Shown here one piece after another: positions 46,857 through 57,775 of a stretch of DNA of 64,000 nucleotides. Source of the DNA: Chalara sp. BL73 (taxonomy: Eukaryota; Ascomycota; Leotiomycetes; Helotiales). The stretch spans positions 372,001 through 436,000 of the forward strand of contig CAKJVC010000107.1 in assembly GCA_918026815.1 (NCBI GenBank), written 5' to 3'. The translations under genes were made by a program, and so were the position numbers. Below the pieces are notes generated by a model. It saw nothing but the letters and a program-made list of their open reading frames with translations, made no database searches and was not told the DNA's origin. The stretch's first letter is position 1. Every line of letters begins with the position of its first letter.

Positions 46857-49800
46857 ATGGCGGACGAGGAGAAGCGGGAATGGAATCCTGAGCGGGCAGA
46901 TAATATTCTCTCTAGTCCCAATAATACTGAATTCGCGACAGAAGGGCAAACTCAAACGCCTGGGGACGAGATTCCAGGTGCATATCCTGGTAGCATCGCC
47001 TCGCCTCCTGTGACCACACAACGAGATAGTTACCTAGCTGGCGAGCCTAGCAGCTTCAACGCAAGCTCCCACCCCAAATCGAGGGGAAGCGAGAATCAAA
47101 GTATGAGCGAGGAAAGCTCCTCCAGCGATGAGATTACACCCACGGCGGTATTGACCCGTTCGGGAACTAGCGATACCAATGTTGAAGACATAGATGAACT
47201 GAAGAGGATCAGAACGAGCAGATCCATCCAGCGCCAGCAAACCTTTGAGCCAATTCGGGCTGGTGATAGAGCAGAGCTGCATCGCATTGCCACGGAGCTT
47301 GGGCAACAATCATCAATTAGCCGCACAGCAACGCGCGAAGGTCTGAGCCGGAGAGATACTCTATATGGCGTGAGCCTGGATTCGGTAGAGCTCAATCCAA
47401 GCTCGCCACAATTTGACGCCTACAAATGGGCAAGAATGTAGGTCAATTGCACAATAATCTTGATCCCGATACTAATCAGTTCAGGATGATCAAGCTGATC
47501 GACGAGAAAGAGATCATTTTAAGACGTGCTGGGATTGTTTGGAAGAATATGAAAGTATGCGGTTCAGGTTCAGCCGTCAATTTGCAGAAGAATGTTGGGT
47601 CATTTCTCCTTGCCCCCTTCCGATTTGGCGAGTTCTTTGGCCACGGCCAGGAGAAAACGATCTTAAATGAATTTGATGGAGTGCTCAAATCTGGAGAGAT
47701 GCTTGTGGTTCTGGGTAGACCAGGGAGTGGATGCTCTACGCTCTTGAAGACATTAATGGGCGAGCTTAAGGGCTTGGATCTCAAGTCGCAATCTGAGATT
47801 CATTATAATGGTATGTTTGCACAGCGCTGGGTCTCAATAACAGATAGCCTATGCGCCGAAGCCTATGTCAGAAATTTTACTAATTAACCCAGGTATCACT
47901 CAGCATCAAATGCTAAAGCAATTCAAAGGAGAGATTGTATATAACCAAGAAGTCGATAAACATTTCCCTCATCTTACTGTTGGCGAAACACTCGAGTTCG
48001 CTGCCAAATGCCGTGCTCCAAGACAAAGAGTCGTCGAGGGCACCTCCAGGGAAGAATGGGCGAAGAATTTGACTAAGGTTATCATGACTATCTTTGGTCT
48101 TTCTCATACATATAACACAAAGGTCGGAAATGACTTCGTCCGTGGGGTGTCAGGAGGAGAGAGGAAGCGTGTCAGCATTGCTGAGATGGCTCTGGCTGGG
48201 TCACCTATCGCAGCATGGGACAACTCTACGAGAGGTCTGGATGCAGCCACTGCGCTTGAATTCACCAAGTCATTGAGAATGAACAGCAATCTCAGCGGGG
48301 CGGTTCAGCTCGTGGCTATTTACCAGGCATCTCAAGCCATTTATGATCAATTCGATAAGGCTGTCGTTCTTTACGAAGGTCGTCAGATTTATTTTGGTCC
48401 ATGTGACGAGGCCAAACAGTATTTCGAGGAGATGGGTTGGGAATGTCCAGCTCGTCAGACCACGGGCGATTTCCTCACTTCCGTCACCAACCCCTCGGAG
48501 CGCAGAGCTAGACCTGGTATGGAGAACAAAGTACCACGTACCGCTGAGGATTTCGAGAAGTACTGGAAGTCCTCATCGTACTACAAAATGCTGAAGGAAG
48601 AGATTGAGATTCATGAAGAGGAGTTCCCCATGGGCGGAAAGACTCTTGAGCAATTTCAGGCCAGTCGGAGAGACATGCAAGCAAAGCATGTCCGCCCTGA
48701 GTCACCTTACACTGTCAGCATTCCCATGCAGGTCAAATACTGTACACAGCGTGCTTATCAAAGGCTCTGGAATGATAAGACCTCAACCATTACTACTATT
48801 GTCGGACAGATCGCCATGGCGCTTATCATTGGATCCATTTTCTATGGCACCCCAAATACCACAAGCAGCTTCTTCCAGAAAGGAGGCGTTCTCTTCTTCG
48901 CAATTCTCCTCAATGCTCTCATTGCCATCTCTGAAGTTAACACCCTATACAGTCAACGGCCCATTGTCGAAAAACAAGCCTCATATGCATTCTATCATCC
49001 ATTTACCGAGGCCATGGCTGGAGTCGTGGCAGATATTCCCGTGAAATTTCTAATTGCGACCGGATTCAACATTATTCTTTACTTCCTCTCTGGTTTGAGA
49101 CGAGAGCCTGCACAATTTTTCATCTTCTTCATGTTTAATTTCGTCGCTATCCTGACGATGAGTCAAATCTATCGGAGTATTGCAGCCGCAACGAAAACCG
49201 TCTCACAGGCACTTGCAATTGCGGGTGTAGTAACTCTTGCTATCGTCATCTACACTGGGTTCGTTATTCCTCGACCACTCATGCATCCATGGTTCAAATG
49301 GATCTCTTGGATCAATCCGATAGCATACGCTTTCGAGGGTATTTTTGTCAATGAACTACATGGTCAAGAATATCTGTGCTCGCAACTCGTGCCGACCGGC
49401 CCAGGATATGTTAATGCAGGAAACAATTTTATTTGTGCTGTCACTGGCGCCGTTGCTGGTCAAACCACAGTTTTGGGAGATGACTACTTGCAAAGTCAAT
49501 TCCAATATTCTTACTCGCACATCTGGCGGAACCTAGGCTTCATGTTCGCATTCATGATCTTCTTCCTTTTCTTCTATCTCCTCGCCACAGAGTTTAACTC
49601 TGCATCAACCAGCACTGCAGAGGTTCTTGTTTTCCGTCGTGGCCATGTGCCAAACCAATTCGCCGCTGCTGAGAAGGCCGCCAAAAATGACGAAGAAGCA
49701 CCAGCAAGCACAAGCCTCGCTCCAGTTCAGGATGACGCAGCCGCAGACAAAGAGCAAGCCCGGCAAGTTCAGGCTCTGGCCCCGCAAACGGATGTCTTCA

Positions 49801-51910
49801 CCTGGAAGGATGTGTGCTACGATATCAAAATTAAGAACGAGCCCCGCCGCCTTCTAGACAATGTTTCCGGATGGGTAAAACCTGGTACTCTGACTGCATT
49901 GATGGGTGTTTCTGGAGCTGGTAAAACAACATTGCTCGATGTCCTTGCCCAACGCGTATCCATTGGTGTTGTAACTGGTGATATGTTGGTATCTGGAAAG
50001 CCACTTGATGCCTCCTTTCAACGAAAGACTGGTTATGTGCAGCAGCAAGATTTGCATTTGGAAACCACTACCGTACGAGAAGCCCTTCGTTTCTCAGCAA
50101 TGTTGCGTCAGCCCAAAACTGTCTCGAAGCAGGAGAAATATGAGTTTGTTGAAGATGTTATCAAAATGTTGAACATGGAAGACTTCGCGGAAGCTGTCGT
50201 TGGTATTCCAGGGGAAGGTCTGAATGTCGAGCAGCGCAAACTCTTAACTATTGGTGTCGAACTTGCAGCTAAGCCAGCACTGTTACTCTTCTTAGACGAA
50301 CCTACATCTGGTCTTGACTCTCAATCATCCTGGGCCATCATTGCATTCCTGCGCAAACTTGCCGACAATGGGCAAGCTGTGCTCGCGACAATTCATCAGC
50401 CTAGCGCTATTCTCTTTCAAGAATTCGACCGGCTCCTTTTTTTGGCCAAGGGAGGAAAGACCGTCTATTTTGGAGATATTGGTAGGAACTCGAGGGTTCT
50501 CCTAGATTATTTCGAGTCTAATGGCGCCGAGAAGTGTGGAGAGGATGCTAATCCAGCCGAGGTGGGTTGAATGGTCAATTTTCCTGACGATTACTAATTT
50601 CTTTAGTACATGTTGACAATGGTTGGTGCGGGAGCTACTGGAAAATCAACCAGAGACTGGCACGAAGTCTGGAAGAATAGCCAAGAAGCGAAGGATGTCC
50701 AAACAGAACTCGCACGGATCAAGTCGGAAATGTCACAGCAAGCACAATCCAACGAATCAGCCGGACAAAGCGAGTTTGCTATGCCATTCTATAGCCAATT
50801 AGTTGAGGTCACTGCCCGTGTTTTCCAGCAGTATTGGCGTACCCCAGGTTACATATACTCGAAGATTCTCCTTGGTGTTGCATCCGCTCTCTTCATCGGT
50901 TTCTCATTCTTCCACGCCGAAGCTTCCCAACAAGGTCTTCAAAACATCATTTTCTCAATCTTCATGATCACCACCATCTTCACCACTCTCGTCCAACAGA
51001 TCATGCCTCGTTTCATTCTCCAGCGCGACCTCTACGAGGTGCGCGAGCGGCCATCAAAAGCCTATTCCTGGAGAGCTTTCATCATCGCCAACATCGTTGT
51101 CGAAATCCCATACCAAATCCTGCTCGGCGTAATGGTCTTCGCATCGTACTTCTACCCCATATATACAAGCGGAGGAATGCCATCTTCTATGCGCCAGGGC
51201 ACGATTCTCCTCTTGCTCGTGCAGTTCTTCGTCTTCGCAAGCACATTCGCACATATGCTCATCTCCGCGATGCCCGACGCCGAGACCGCCGGTAACATCG
51301 CAACGCTCATGTTCTCCATGGCATTGACATTCAACGGTGTCTTCCAGCCTCCATTTGCCTTACCCGGATTCTGGATCTTCATGTACCGTGTCTCGCCTTT
51401 GACCTGTAAGACCTCCCTCGTTTCCTTATTTTAGACAAAAGCTAACCAAAACTAGACCTCGTCTCAGCAATCGCCTCAACAGGCCTCTCAGGCCGGCCTG
51501 TTGAATGCTCCACCAACGAGCTCGCCATCATGCAGCCCGCCACCCCCGGCCAAACATGCGGCGATTACCTAGGACCCTACACCAACGTCTCAGGAGGATC
51601 CGTCTACAACCCGCTCGCGACATCAAACTGCGAATTCTGCTCCTTGTCAAACGCAGATCAGTACCTCTCCTCCGTCGCCATCTCCTACAGCACGCGCTGG
51701 CGAGATTACGGCATAGGGTTCGCGTACATCGTGTTTAACATATGCGCCGCGGTCCTGTTTTACTACATGATCCGGGTGCGCAAGGGCAGCGGACGGACGA
51801 TGCAGGAGCGGTTAGCTCCCGTGCTTAAGCTCTTTAAGAAGGATCCCAAGCAGGATATTTCCGCCGAGGATACAAGGGAGAAGGCGCAAACGGCGCAGGT
51901 TAAGGAATAG
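46857..51910 (+). CDS. Full-size PDR-type ABC transporter, ABC-G (1609 aa, five exons)
   Basis: Exons are 46857-47437, 47485-47810, 47893-50561, 50607-51405 and 51456-51910; all junctions keep frame. The layout is (NBD-TMD)x2 with an extended disordered N-terminus of about 190 residues. NBD1 has the PDR-typical degenerate Walker [10 protein letters not shown] (about 271), signature [10 protein letters not shown] and Walker [22 protein letters not shown]2 has a canonical Walker [10 protein letters not shown] (about 974), degenerate signature [10 protein letters not shown] and [15 protein letters not shown]. Two six-helix membrane domains follow them, the first opening with [12 protein letters not shown]. 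This is a plasma-membrane exporter of hydrophobic compounds such as azoles and plant defence chemicals. All hallmark residues are present, so it is probably active. The substrate is unknown. Confidence 0.95.
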
Positions 51911-52800
51911 ATTTTTTTCTTTTTGGGGGGGGAGGGGCGGTCTGTAAGGACAAACAGAAAGAAAGGCGTTTGGGATAGAGCGGGGTGGGGGTTGATTCAT
52001 CTTGGTGATGTTTAGCGGGAGCTTGGAAGCATAATAATACCTAATCTCAGATGTTTTTCATATGTTTAGATTGTTATCACCTATGTATATTGTAATATAT
52101 CTTTCTATAAGCACGAGCGGTCTCCATATTTAGTATGAAGCCAAGGCCAAAAATACCAAACAAACCTTTCACTTTTCAGTCCTTTTTCTCATCTTTCACC
52201 ACTCATTTACTCATACACCACCCACCCCCAGCACCACCTCATGATCAACCGCGACCCATAAACATTACGTTATCCACTTTCCCCAGGAAACCCCCTCCCT
52301 CCCAAGAAACTTCAAATATAACCTGCACGACTGTCATATAGGGTCCCCAAAACGTCGAGATTATGCAATTTTCAAGCTAATTATATAGAATTGGGGCGGC
52401 TAATTTCCGTGATTGGAGATGATAGCGATGCACGAATTGGTAATGCGGGAGGCTGTGTTACTCTTGCGGGAGCTTCGGTGGTGAGGTCGAGGGCGCTGTT
52501 CCTTGCAGACTCCGTTCTCTGCACGGGAATTCGGTTACGCCAATGGGGCTCATAAAGTTGATGGGTCGTGGTGGTTTAGGGTTGGAGTAGCCCCCCGTAG
52601 AAAACACTTATTATGGAAAGCCTCAACTGACAGCGGTCATGAAGCCTTGATGCTCTCCTCACTCGTTACCTCGACATACAAAACAGTCGGAGACCAATCA
52701 AGTTTTCTGAGCGCCTTTGTCTACAGCCCTTTTGCATTCACTTCAACTTCACAAATAGAGAGCATACCTCAGCCCAGCGCGGTGGGCTCCCCAGCTATGA
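51911..52800. other. Intergenic region between transporter and transcription factor gene
   Basis: 3' UTR of the transporter with a G-run near 51925, then AT-rich and C-rich stretches. The frames 52135-52341 and 52503-52835 are unrecognised. Confidence 0.4.
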
Positions 52801-52971
52801 ATGACGCCCCTCAACCCTCCGAAGCGCGTGGTTAGAGCATTCGACTACCGCCACAAGAAACGAGTAGGTACTTTGCTACCCAAGTCGCCTTCGAACAGGA
52901 ATGGCCACATAATATTTGAGCAGCTCAAGTGCGCTGCTGCGCAGCGTCCGTACGAATTGTCAACTTTACAG
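52801..52971 (+). pseudogene. Eroded Zn2Cys6 DNA-binding segment of the transcription factor
   Basis: From the ATG at 52801 the frame reads KRVVRAFDYRHKKR. This closely resembles the start of a fungal zinc cluster (usually RACDYCRHKK), but the first cysteine is Phe and the second is missing. After a likely 60-bp intron (52864-52923) it continues LKCAAAQRPYELSTLQ, where the last cluster cysteine is Tyr and the middle C-x2-C block is absent. The frame then runs into TAG at 53038. The cluster cannot bind two zinc ions as written. Confidence 0.55.
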
Positions 52972-53108
52972 TGCTGCATGCATCTATACAGAAACGAAAT
53001 CGCACGTTGCAAGCCAAGCAAGTCGAGGTCCGCCCCGTAGAAAAAGGCTAGAAGGAATTCCAAGTTGCCTACACTAGTAGAGAACAGCATCGCCTGCGAG
53101 ACAGTCTC

Positions 53109-55398
53109 ATGAGCCGCCCTATCGCAGAACAGGCGAGGCATATCGATGCGCAGGAATTGCACGAGTCGTACCAGGAGGCAGGCCAGCCACAGCAAGGCAT
53201 GTTGGCACGGACTTTTACTTCTCTAATCTACTCATCTTCTCTATGGGAAAGCGAAAGAACTTTAACCTCCACTGATTGCACTTGGTTCTCAAGACAACTA
53301 GGTATTGTTGCTCCATTCGACTTCTGGAACCCCGATACTCCATCGTTGGGAGAGATGATGTTTAGCAATCTTAATAATGCGGCGGACTTCTTCAATACCC
53401 CTCTAGCAATTACGAACCAGCTTGCACCGCACCCCCCATCGTCGCCAAGTCACTCCACCCAGACAACGACGACCCACATGCCAACGCCAGGCAGCGGCGA
53501 TGGAAAAGTCTCTGGGATTAAATCTCTGGTACCAAAAGCAACGGCAGCAGTTGCTCAGGCCCAGATATGCTCAGGTCTGTTTATCAGGAAAGATGCCGTA
53601 GACAGCAATTTCATAGGTACGAATGCGTTCTTCGGGGCGTGGATCTTGTTAACAGGATCCAGGCCTGAACTCGACTGGCGCCACTATAGCATTCTGTCTA
53701 AAGGATTCCATTGAGAGCCAAAGTGACCAGATAGGTTGTGATACCCTAGGCCTTCTCATTCGAGCCGGGGCACACCTAGATGAGGCTGGAGTACCGATCG
53801 TGACAAATCTCTCACGTTATGTACTACCGGAGAAGTCATTCGCAACGCATAACATCGCTGGTCCGTACCCATGTCCCAGAATGCCTGATCTCAAACTCAT
53901 AGCCAGATAGCGTATTTTAAAAACGTGCATTCCGTTTATCCCATCGTGGATCCCGCAGAATTCCAAGCAAGCTGGACACGGCTGTACGATCATGAGCAAC
54001 ATCAGCTCTCCTGTATAGATTACTCCAGATTTTACTTGGTAATTGCAATTGGCGCTTTGACCGAATCTCAAGCTGCTGGTAATGCTAACCCGGTAGGCGA
54101 TGTCTGTCGCACATTATACGAGCGGTCGTGGACATTGATCAATGACGTTCTCGGTGTTCCATATGCTGGCTCGGTTGGAGTCTTGCTTCTTCACGTGAGC
54201 TCCGCATATTGATCTGGAAGCGTTGTGCATGCTAAGGCGCATAGGTCCTATACCACCTGCAACTCGGTAAAGGTGGATTTGCCTGGGTCGTTTGTGGACT
54301 TGCAATCCGTGTTGCACAATCGATTGGCCTGCATAGACACAGCCCACGCGACTTAGATCTGACAGAGGATCAGATTAGGCAGAGATCACGATTGTGGTGG
54401 GTTGTGTATAGTTTAGATACGTTAGTTCCTTCGCCTAAATCAGTTTCAAATCCTGGCTTACTTGATCAGTTTCCTCTCTGCCACGCAAGGGAGACCAACA
54501 GCGCTGTCAGATTCAGACTGTGATGCTGAACTCTTTCCACTCCCATTCGACAGATGCGATAAGCAAAATGTGGGTACTCCAAGCTTGGAGATCTACTGCT
54601 GGAATGTCAAATTATCCCGGATACGAAACCGTTTCTGTGCTGTGCTTAATAGGCATGAGACTATGATCACGCGGCTCGATACTCTTGCAGATCTTGACAA
54701 TGCTCTGTTGCGTTGGCGAGACGAGATCCCAATAGAGTACAGACCAGACCAAGAAAATTTAGCTCCACGCAAGGCGTATCACCTTGTAGCGTTCCTCCGT
54801 CTCGAGTACTTCAATCTGCTGCGTGCCCTCCATTGGGCATCGTTAATGTCGGTGCTTGCAAATAAGGAAGTTGCTGCGTCGCATCGAAGCCCTCGAATAC
54901 GTGCAAGCGAGAGTATCTGTCTTGCCGCTGCAAGATCTTTCATAAAAACCTTGAACGAGTGAGTTAGATCGCAATTTCGTCAGCCTTTGTCTCTTGTACT
55001 TACTTTGACAGTATTGATAGCCAGACAGAAAAGGATAGACTATTTCCTACGAGGTGGGCCGCAATTCCACCATAATTTGAGGGATGTATGCTAAAATCCT
55101 CAGTTTCCAGACCGATCATTACATGGCAGCGCTTTCCGTGTTATATAGAAATATCTCAAGATCGCCACATAAGCTCTCTGCTAGAGCTGACTTGGAGTAT
55201 TTCCGCGCCGGTAAATTTCATCTCGAATGTGATATCCGTGCAACTGCCCTGAGTCCGGAGTTGAGTTCCTTATTTAACAAGATGCTCCACTCTGCGGAGC
55301 AGATGTTGCAAGCTGTGCCTCAAGCAACCCGATATGAGCATATATACACGCTTAGTGGACCAAATATATATTTAGAAGAGGATCATGTCATTCACTAG
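53109..55398 (+). CDS. Fungal-specific transcription factor, middle homology region (654 aa, seven exons)
   Basis: Exons are 53109-53616, 53690-53860, 53911-54194, 54245-54420, 54470-54958, 55012-55053 and 55104-55398; all junctions keep frame. The regulatory half is intact: LSRYVLPEKSF, then YFKNVHSVYPIVDPAEF, YHLQLGKGGFAWVVCGLAIR, GLHRHSPRDLDLTEDQIR and SRLWWVVYSLDTFLSATQGRP. These are the Fungal_trans domain landmarks of Zn2Cys6 regulators. The start at 53109 is uncertain, since the zinc-cluster segment upstream (52801-52971) is eroded and I found no splice path joining it. Either the gene is decaying or it encodes a regulator without DNA-binding domain. It lies in the same direction as the PDR transporter and could once have controlled it. 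Confidence 0.65.
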
Positions 55399-56171
55399 GG
55401 GCACGAGCACGTCCTTATCTCTACTGCCCTATGTTGTGTGGACCAGTCTTTCCAATACTATTGCAAGTCATATTGAGATCAATGTGTAACCGATTGTGGA
55501 GGAGTACTTCTTTACAGCTGATAACAATCAGAATGCCATCTAAACGAAAAAATACGATAGCACATAGTTAGGTGATGAAACTCGGTACTTGTTTACTGCC
55601 TTCATAAGTATACCTAGCCAGCCATTGACAGGTCTCATTGTTGATCCGATCAGCGCCAGCATCGAGCTATCCACACTAAGTAGGTGGAGTGCCAAACAAC
55701 AGGGTTTAAACTTGCTCCAGTCTGGGGAATTGCTGGTAGAAACCAACAAGCGCCTCGACCTGTAAAGCCCTGCTGGTAGGAAAAACGCCAAGCGTAAGGA
55801 GCACGTTGACCAGTAAAACCCTACCAGAGTATAGTTGGTAGAATTATTCTTATAGTAATTAAAACGGTTAGCTGGCTGCTGTTTTGAAGGGGGTTTAATC
55901 ACTGTTTCACAGGGATTACATACCTCTGCCATGCATCCAATAGAAGGTGACTTGGTAGCCGCAACTATTGTATTATTCTCTATACTGTTGTTAATTGCAC
56001 ACCCCAGAATAGGTACAATCTTTGGAGCCGTCGTAAAAAAGGGGTTAAGCGAAATATGCATTGGCATTGCTGGATCTCGTATGTATCACGTGTAGATAAG
56101 ACGATAACGAGCTCCAGCTCCAGCGATATTCCTAGTCTCCTTTCAACCACAACCTCAACAAGAGCAGCGCA
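55399..56171. other. Intergenic region with an unassigned minus-strand frame
   Basis: The minus-strand frame 55540-56067 (175 codons) is the longest here. It has scattered Cys and Asn/Lys stretches and no domain that I recognise, and it overlaps the PIG-P promoter. It may be part of an old mobile element. No further feature is seen. Confidence 0.3.
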
Positions 56172-56888
56172 ATGGCTTCCTCTGGCTCAGAAGATGACGA
56201 GGTGTTCCAATCGCACTTTCACCTCTCCTCCTCCTCTAGCTCCTCACCCTCCCCTCCACCGCTTCAGCAAACTTTTTTCGCGCCCCCGTTCTACAATCGT
56301 CCCCCTACACCATTACCGCCCTCGCCCTCTCTAACTTCCCTCTTACGGCCCTCGCGACCAACAACCCCCGACTCCTCCGCCGATGAGCTCGAACCCGTAC
56401 CGCACGCCTCCCCCAAGGTGCCTACCTACGAGTACTACGGCTTCGTGCTCTACCTATTCTCCAGCCTATCGTTCCTCCTGTACATCCTCTGGTCCTACCT
56501 CCCTTCGCCCTTCCTACGCGCCCTGGGGATCACCTACTACCCCGACCGATGGTGGTCTCTCGCCGTGCCGGCGTGGATTGTCGTTCTTCTGGTGTACATC
56601 TACGTCGCGCTGGCGAGCTATAACACTGGGTATCTGACGCTGCCGATGGGGAGCATCGAGGGGATAGTTGACGACGCGGCGAACGTGGCCGCCGTGGATG
56701 GGAAAGGGCGGGTTAGGACGGGGCATAGGGATGGGCGATGGGTGGAGAAAAGGGAGGCGAGGGAGAAGGATTGGAGGAGGGTTTGGAGCGAGGGTACGGA
56801 TGCTGTGATGGATGTACCGCTGGGAGGCGTCTGTGAGGTGCTTTATGGTGGCGGGGAAGAAAGTGAAAGCGAAGGGGAGTGGGATTGA
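56172..56888 (+). CDS. GPI19: PIG-P/GPI19-like subunit of the GPI-GlcNAc transferase (238 aa)
   Basis: Single exon, ATG at 56172. A disordered Ser/Pro-rich N-terminus (about 1-80) precedes the PIG-P domain. A first membrane helix starts after YEYYGFVLYLF (about 86-112). The loop carries GITYYPDRWWSLAVPAW, and a second helix (about 128-153) ends in YNTGYLTLP. Fungal and animal PIG-P have this two-helix hairpin. It is part of the ER complex that transfers GlcNAc to phosphatidylinositol, the first step of GPI anchor synthesis. The charged C-terminal extension (about 165-238) fits fungal members. Confidence 0.88.
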   Translation: MASSGSEDDEVFQSHFHLSSSSSSSPSPPPLQQTFFAPPFYNRPPTPLPPSPSLTSLLRPSRPTTPDSSADELEPVPHASPKVPTYEYYGFVLYLFSSLSFLLYILWSYLPSPFLRALGITYYPDRWWSLAVPAWIVVLLVYIYVALASYNTGYLTLPMGSIEGIVDDAANVAAVDGKGRVRTGHRDGRWVEKREAREKDWRRVWSEGTDAVMDVPLGGVCEVLYGGGEESESEGEWD

Positions 56889-57775
56889 GATCTAAGGAAG
56901 AGCTGAATAGTGCTCTCGGAGACGTGCGGAAGACTATGGCACGAGAGGTTGTTCAGGAATAGGACCTGGCGACGCCGATTTCAATATTTGACCTCATTTG
57001 GGCTGTCACTAGCGGGGATCATAGAGAAAGTGCGCAGGGGGAAGATATGACACGTGAAGCTGAGGCTCTAAAGCATAAGACCGAGACGAATATATGGGAA
57101 CCAAAACGTCGCTGGTTTAGACAGATTCAGGCTTGGTAAAAAAGCTATGGGCACAGGCCAACTCTGAGAAATGCGGCTGGCGGAGTTCTGCGAAGCGGGA
57201 GCCTGATAATGGCGCCGATTGCTAGACGAAATTTTTTAGACTAGCCTGGCGAGGAACGGAGAACAGTGTGTGCTGCTTCCGTGATGGCCACCGATGCATC
57301 CCAAGAGAGCGGAGATGCAATAAGGCAGCTTGTCGCAGGTCCCCAGAGCGGATACTGCAGGGCGATATAGCAAGAACTTATCTGTAAAAATATAGCAAAT
57401 AGTATAGAAAATAGTATTGGCTGATGCCATTCCCATGCCCTGTCCTATTACTGAAGTATCGTCATCTCAACCACACCTGAACAGGCTCATCGATAAGTTA
57501 TATGCGCCCAGAATGTATGTATTATTTTGTACAATATCCCCAACACGACCCCAAAGTACAGAAAATAAGCCGGTGTGATGTCTAAACTACAGAGAATATT
57601 GCGCGCGATGTCCCATTGTTCAATGCTACCATGCATGCAATGCGAAAAAAATCTCCCATGTCCCTGCTGGCAAAAATACACGTTAGAAGCGGTCGGGGGT
57701 ATTATCTCGTCTCATCTCATCATCCATTTCTCTCTACTCTTCGCATCTGGACACGCTCACACCTTGCATCATAAA
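56889..57775. other. Region between convergent PIG-P and striatin genes
   Basis: 3' flanks. No gene recognised; frames are short (57236-57436, 57487-57681). Confidence 0.4.

Noticed and set aside
52821..52860. GGTTAGAGCATTCGACTA, which resembles a tRNA D-arm
   Set aside because: No matching anticodon stem, T-arm or acceptor stem follows. The stretch is better explained as a degenerate zinc-cluster coding segment.
55540..56067. 175-codon minus-strand frame
   Set aside because: No domain recognised and it overlaps the PIG-P promoter. Kept only as a note.
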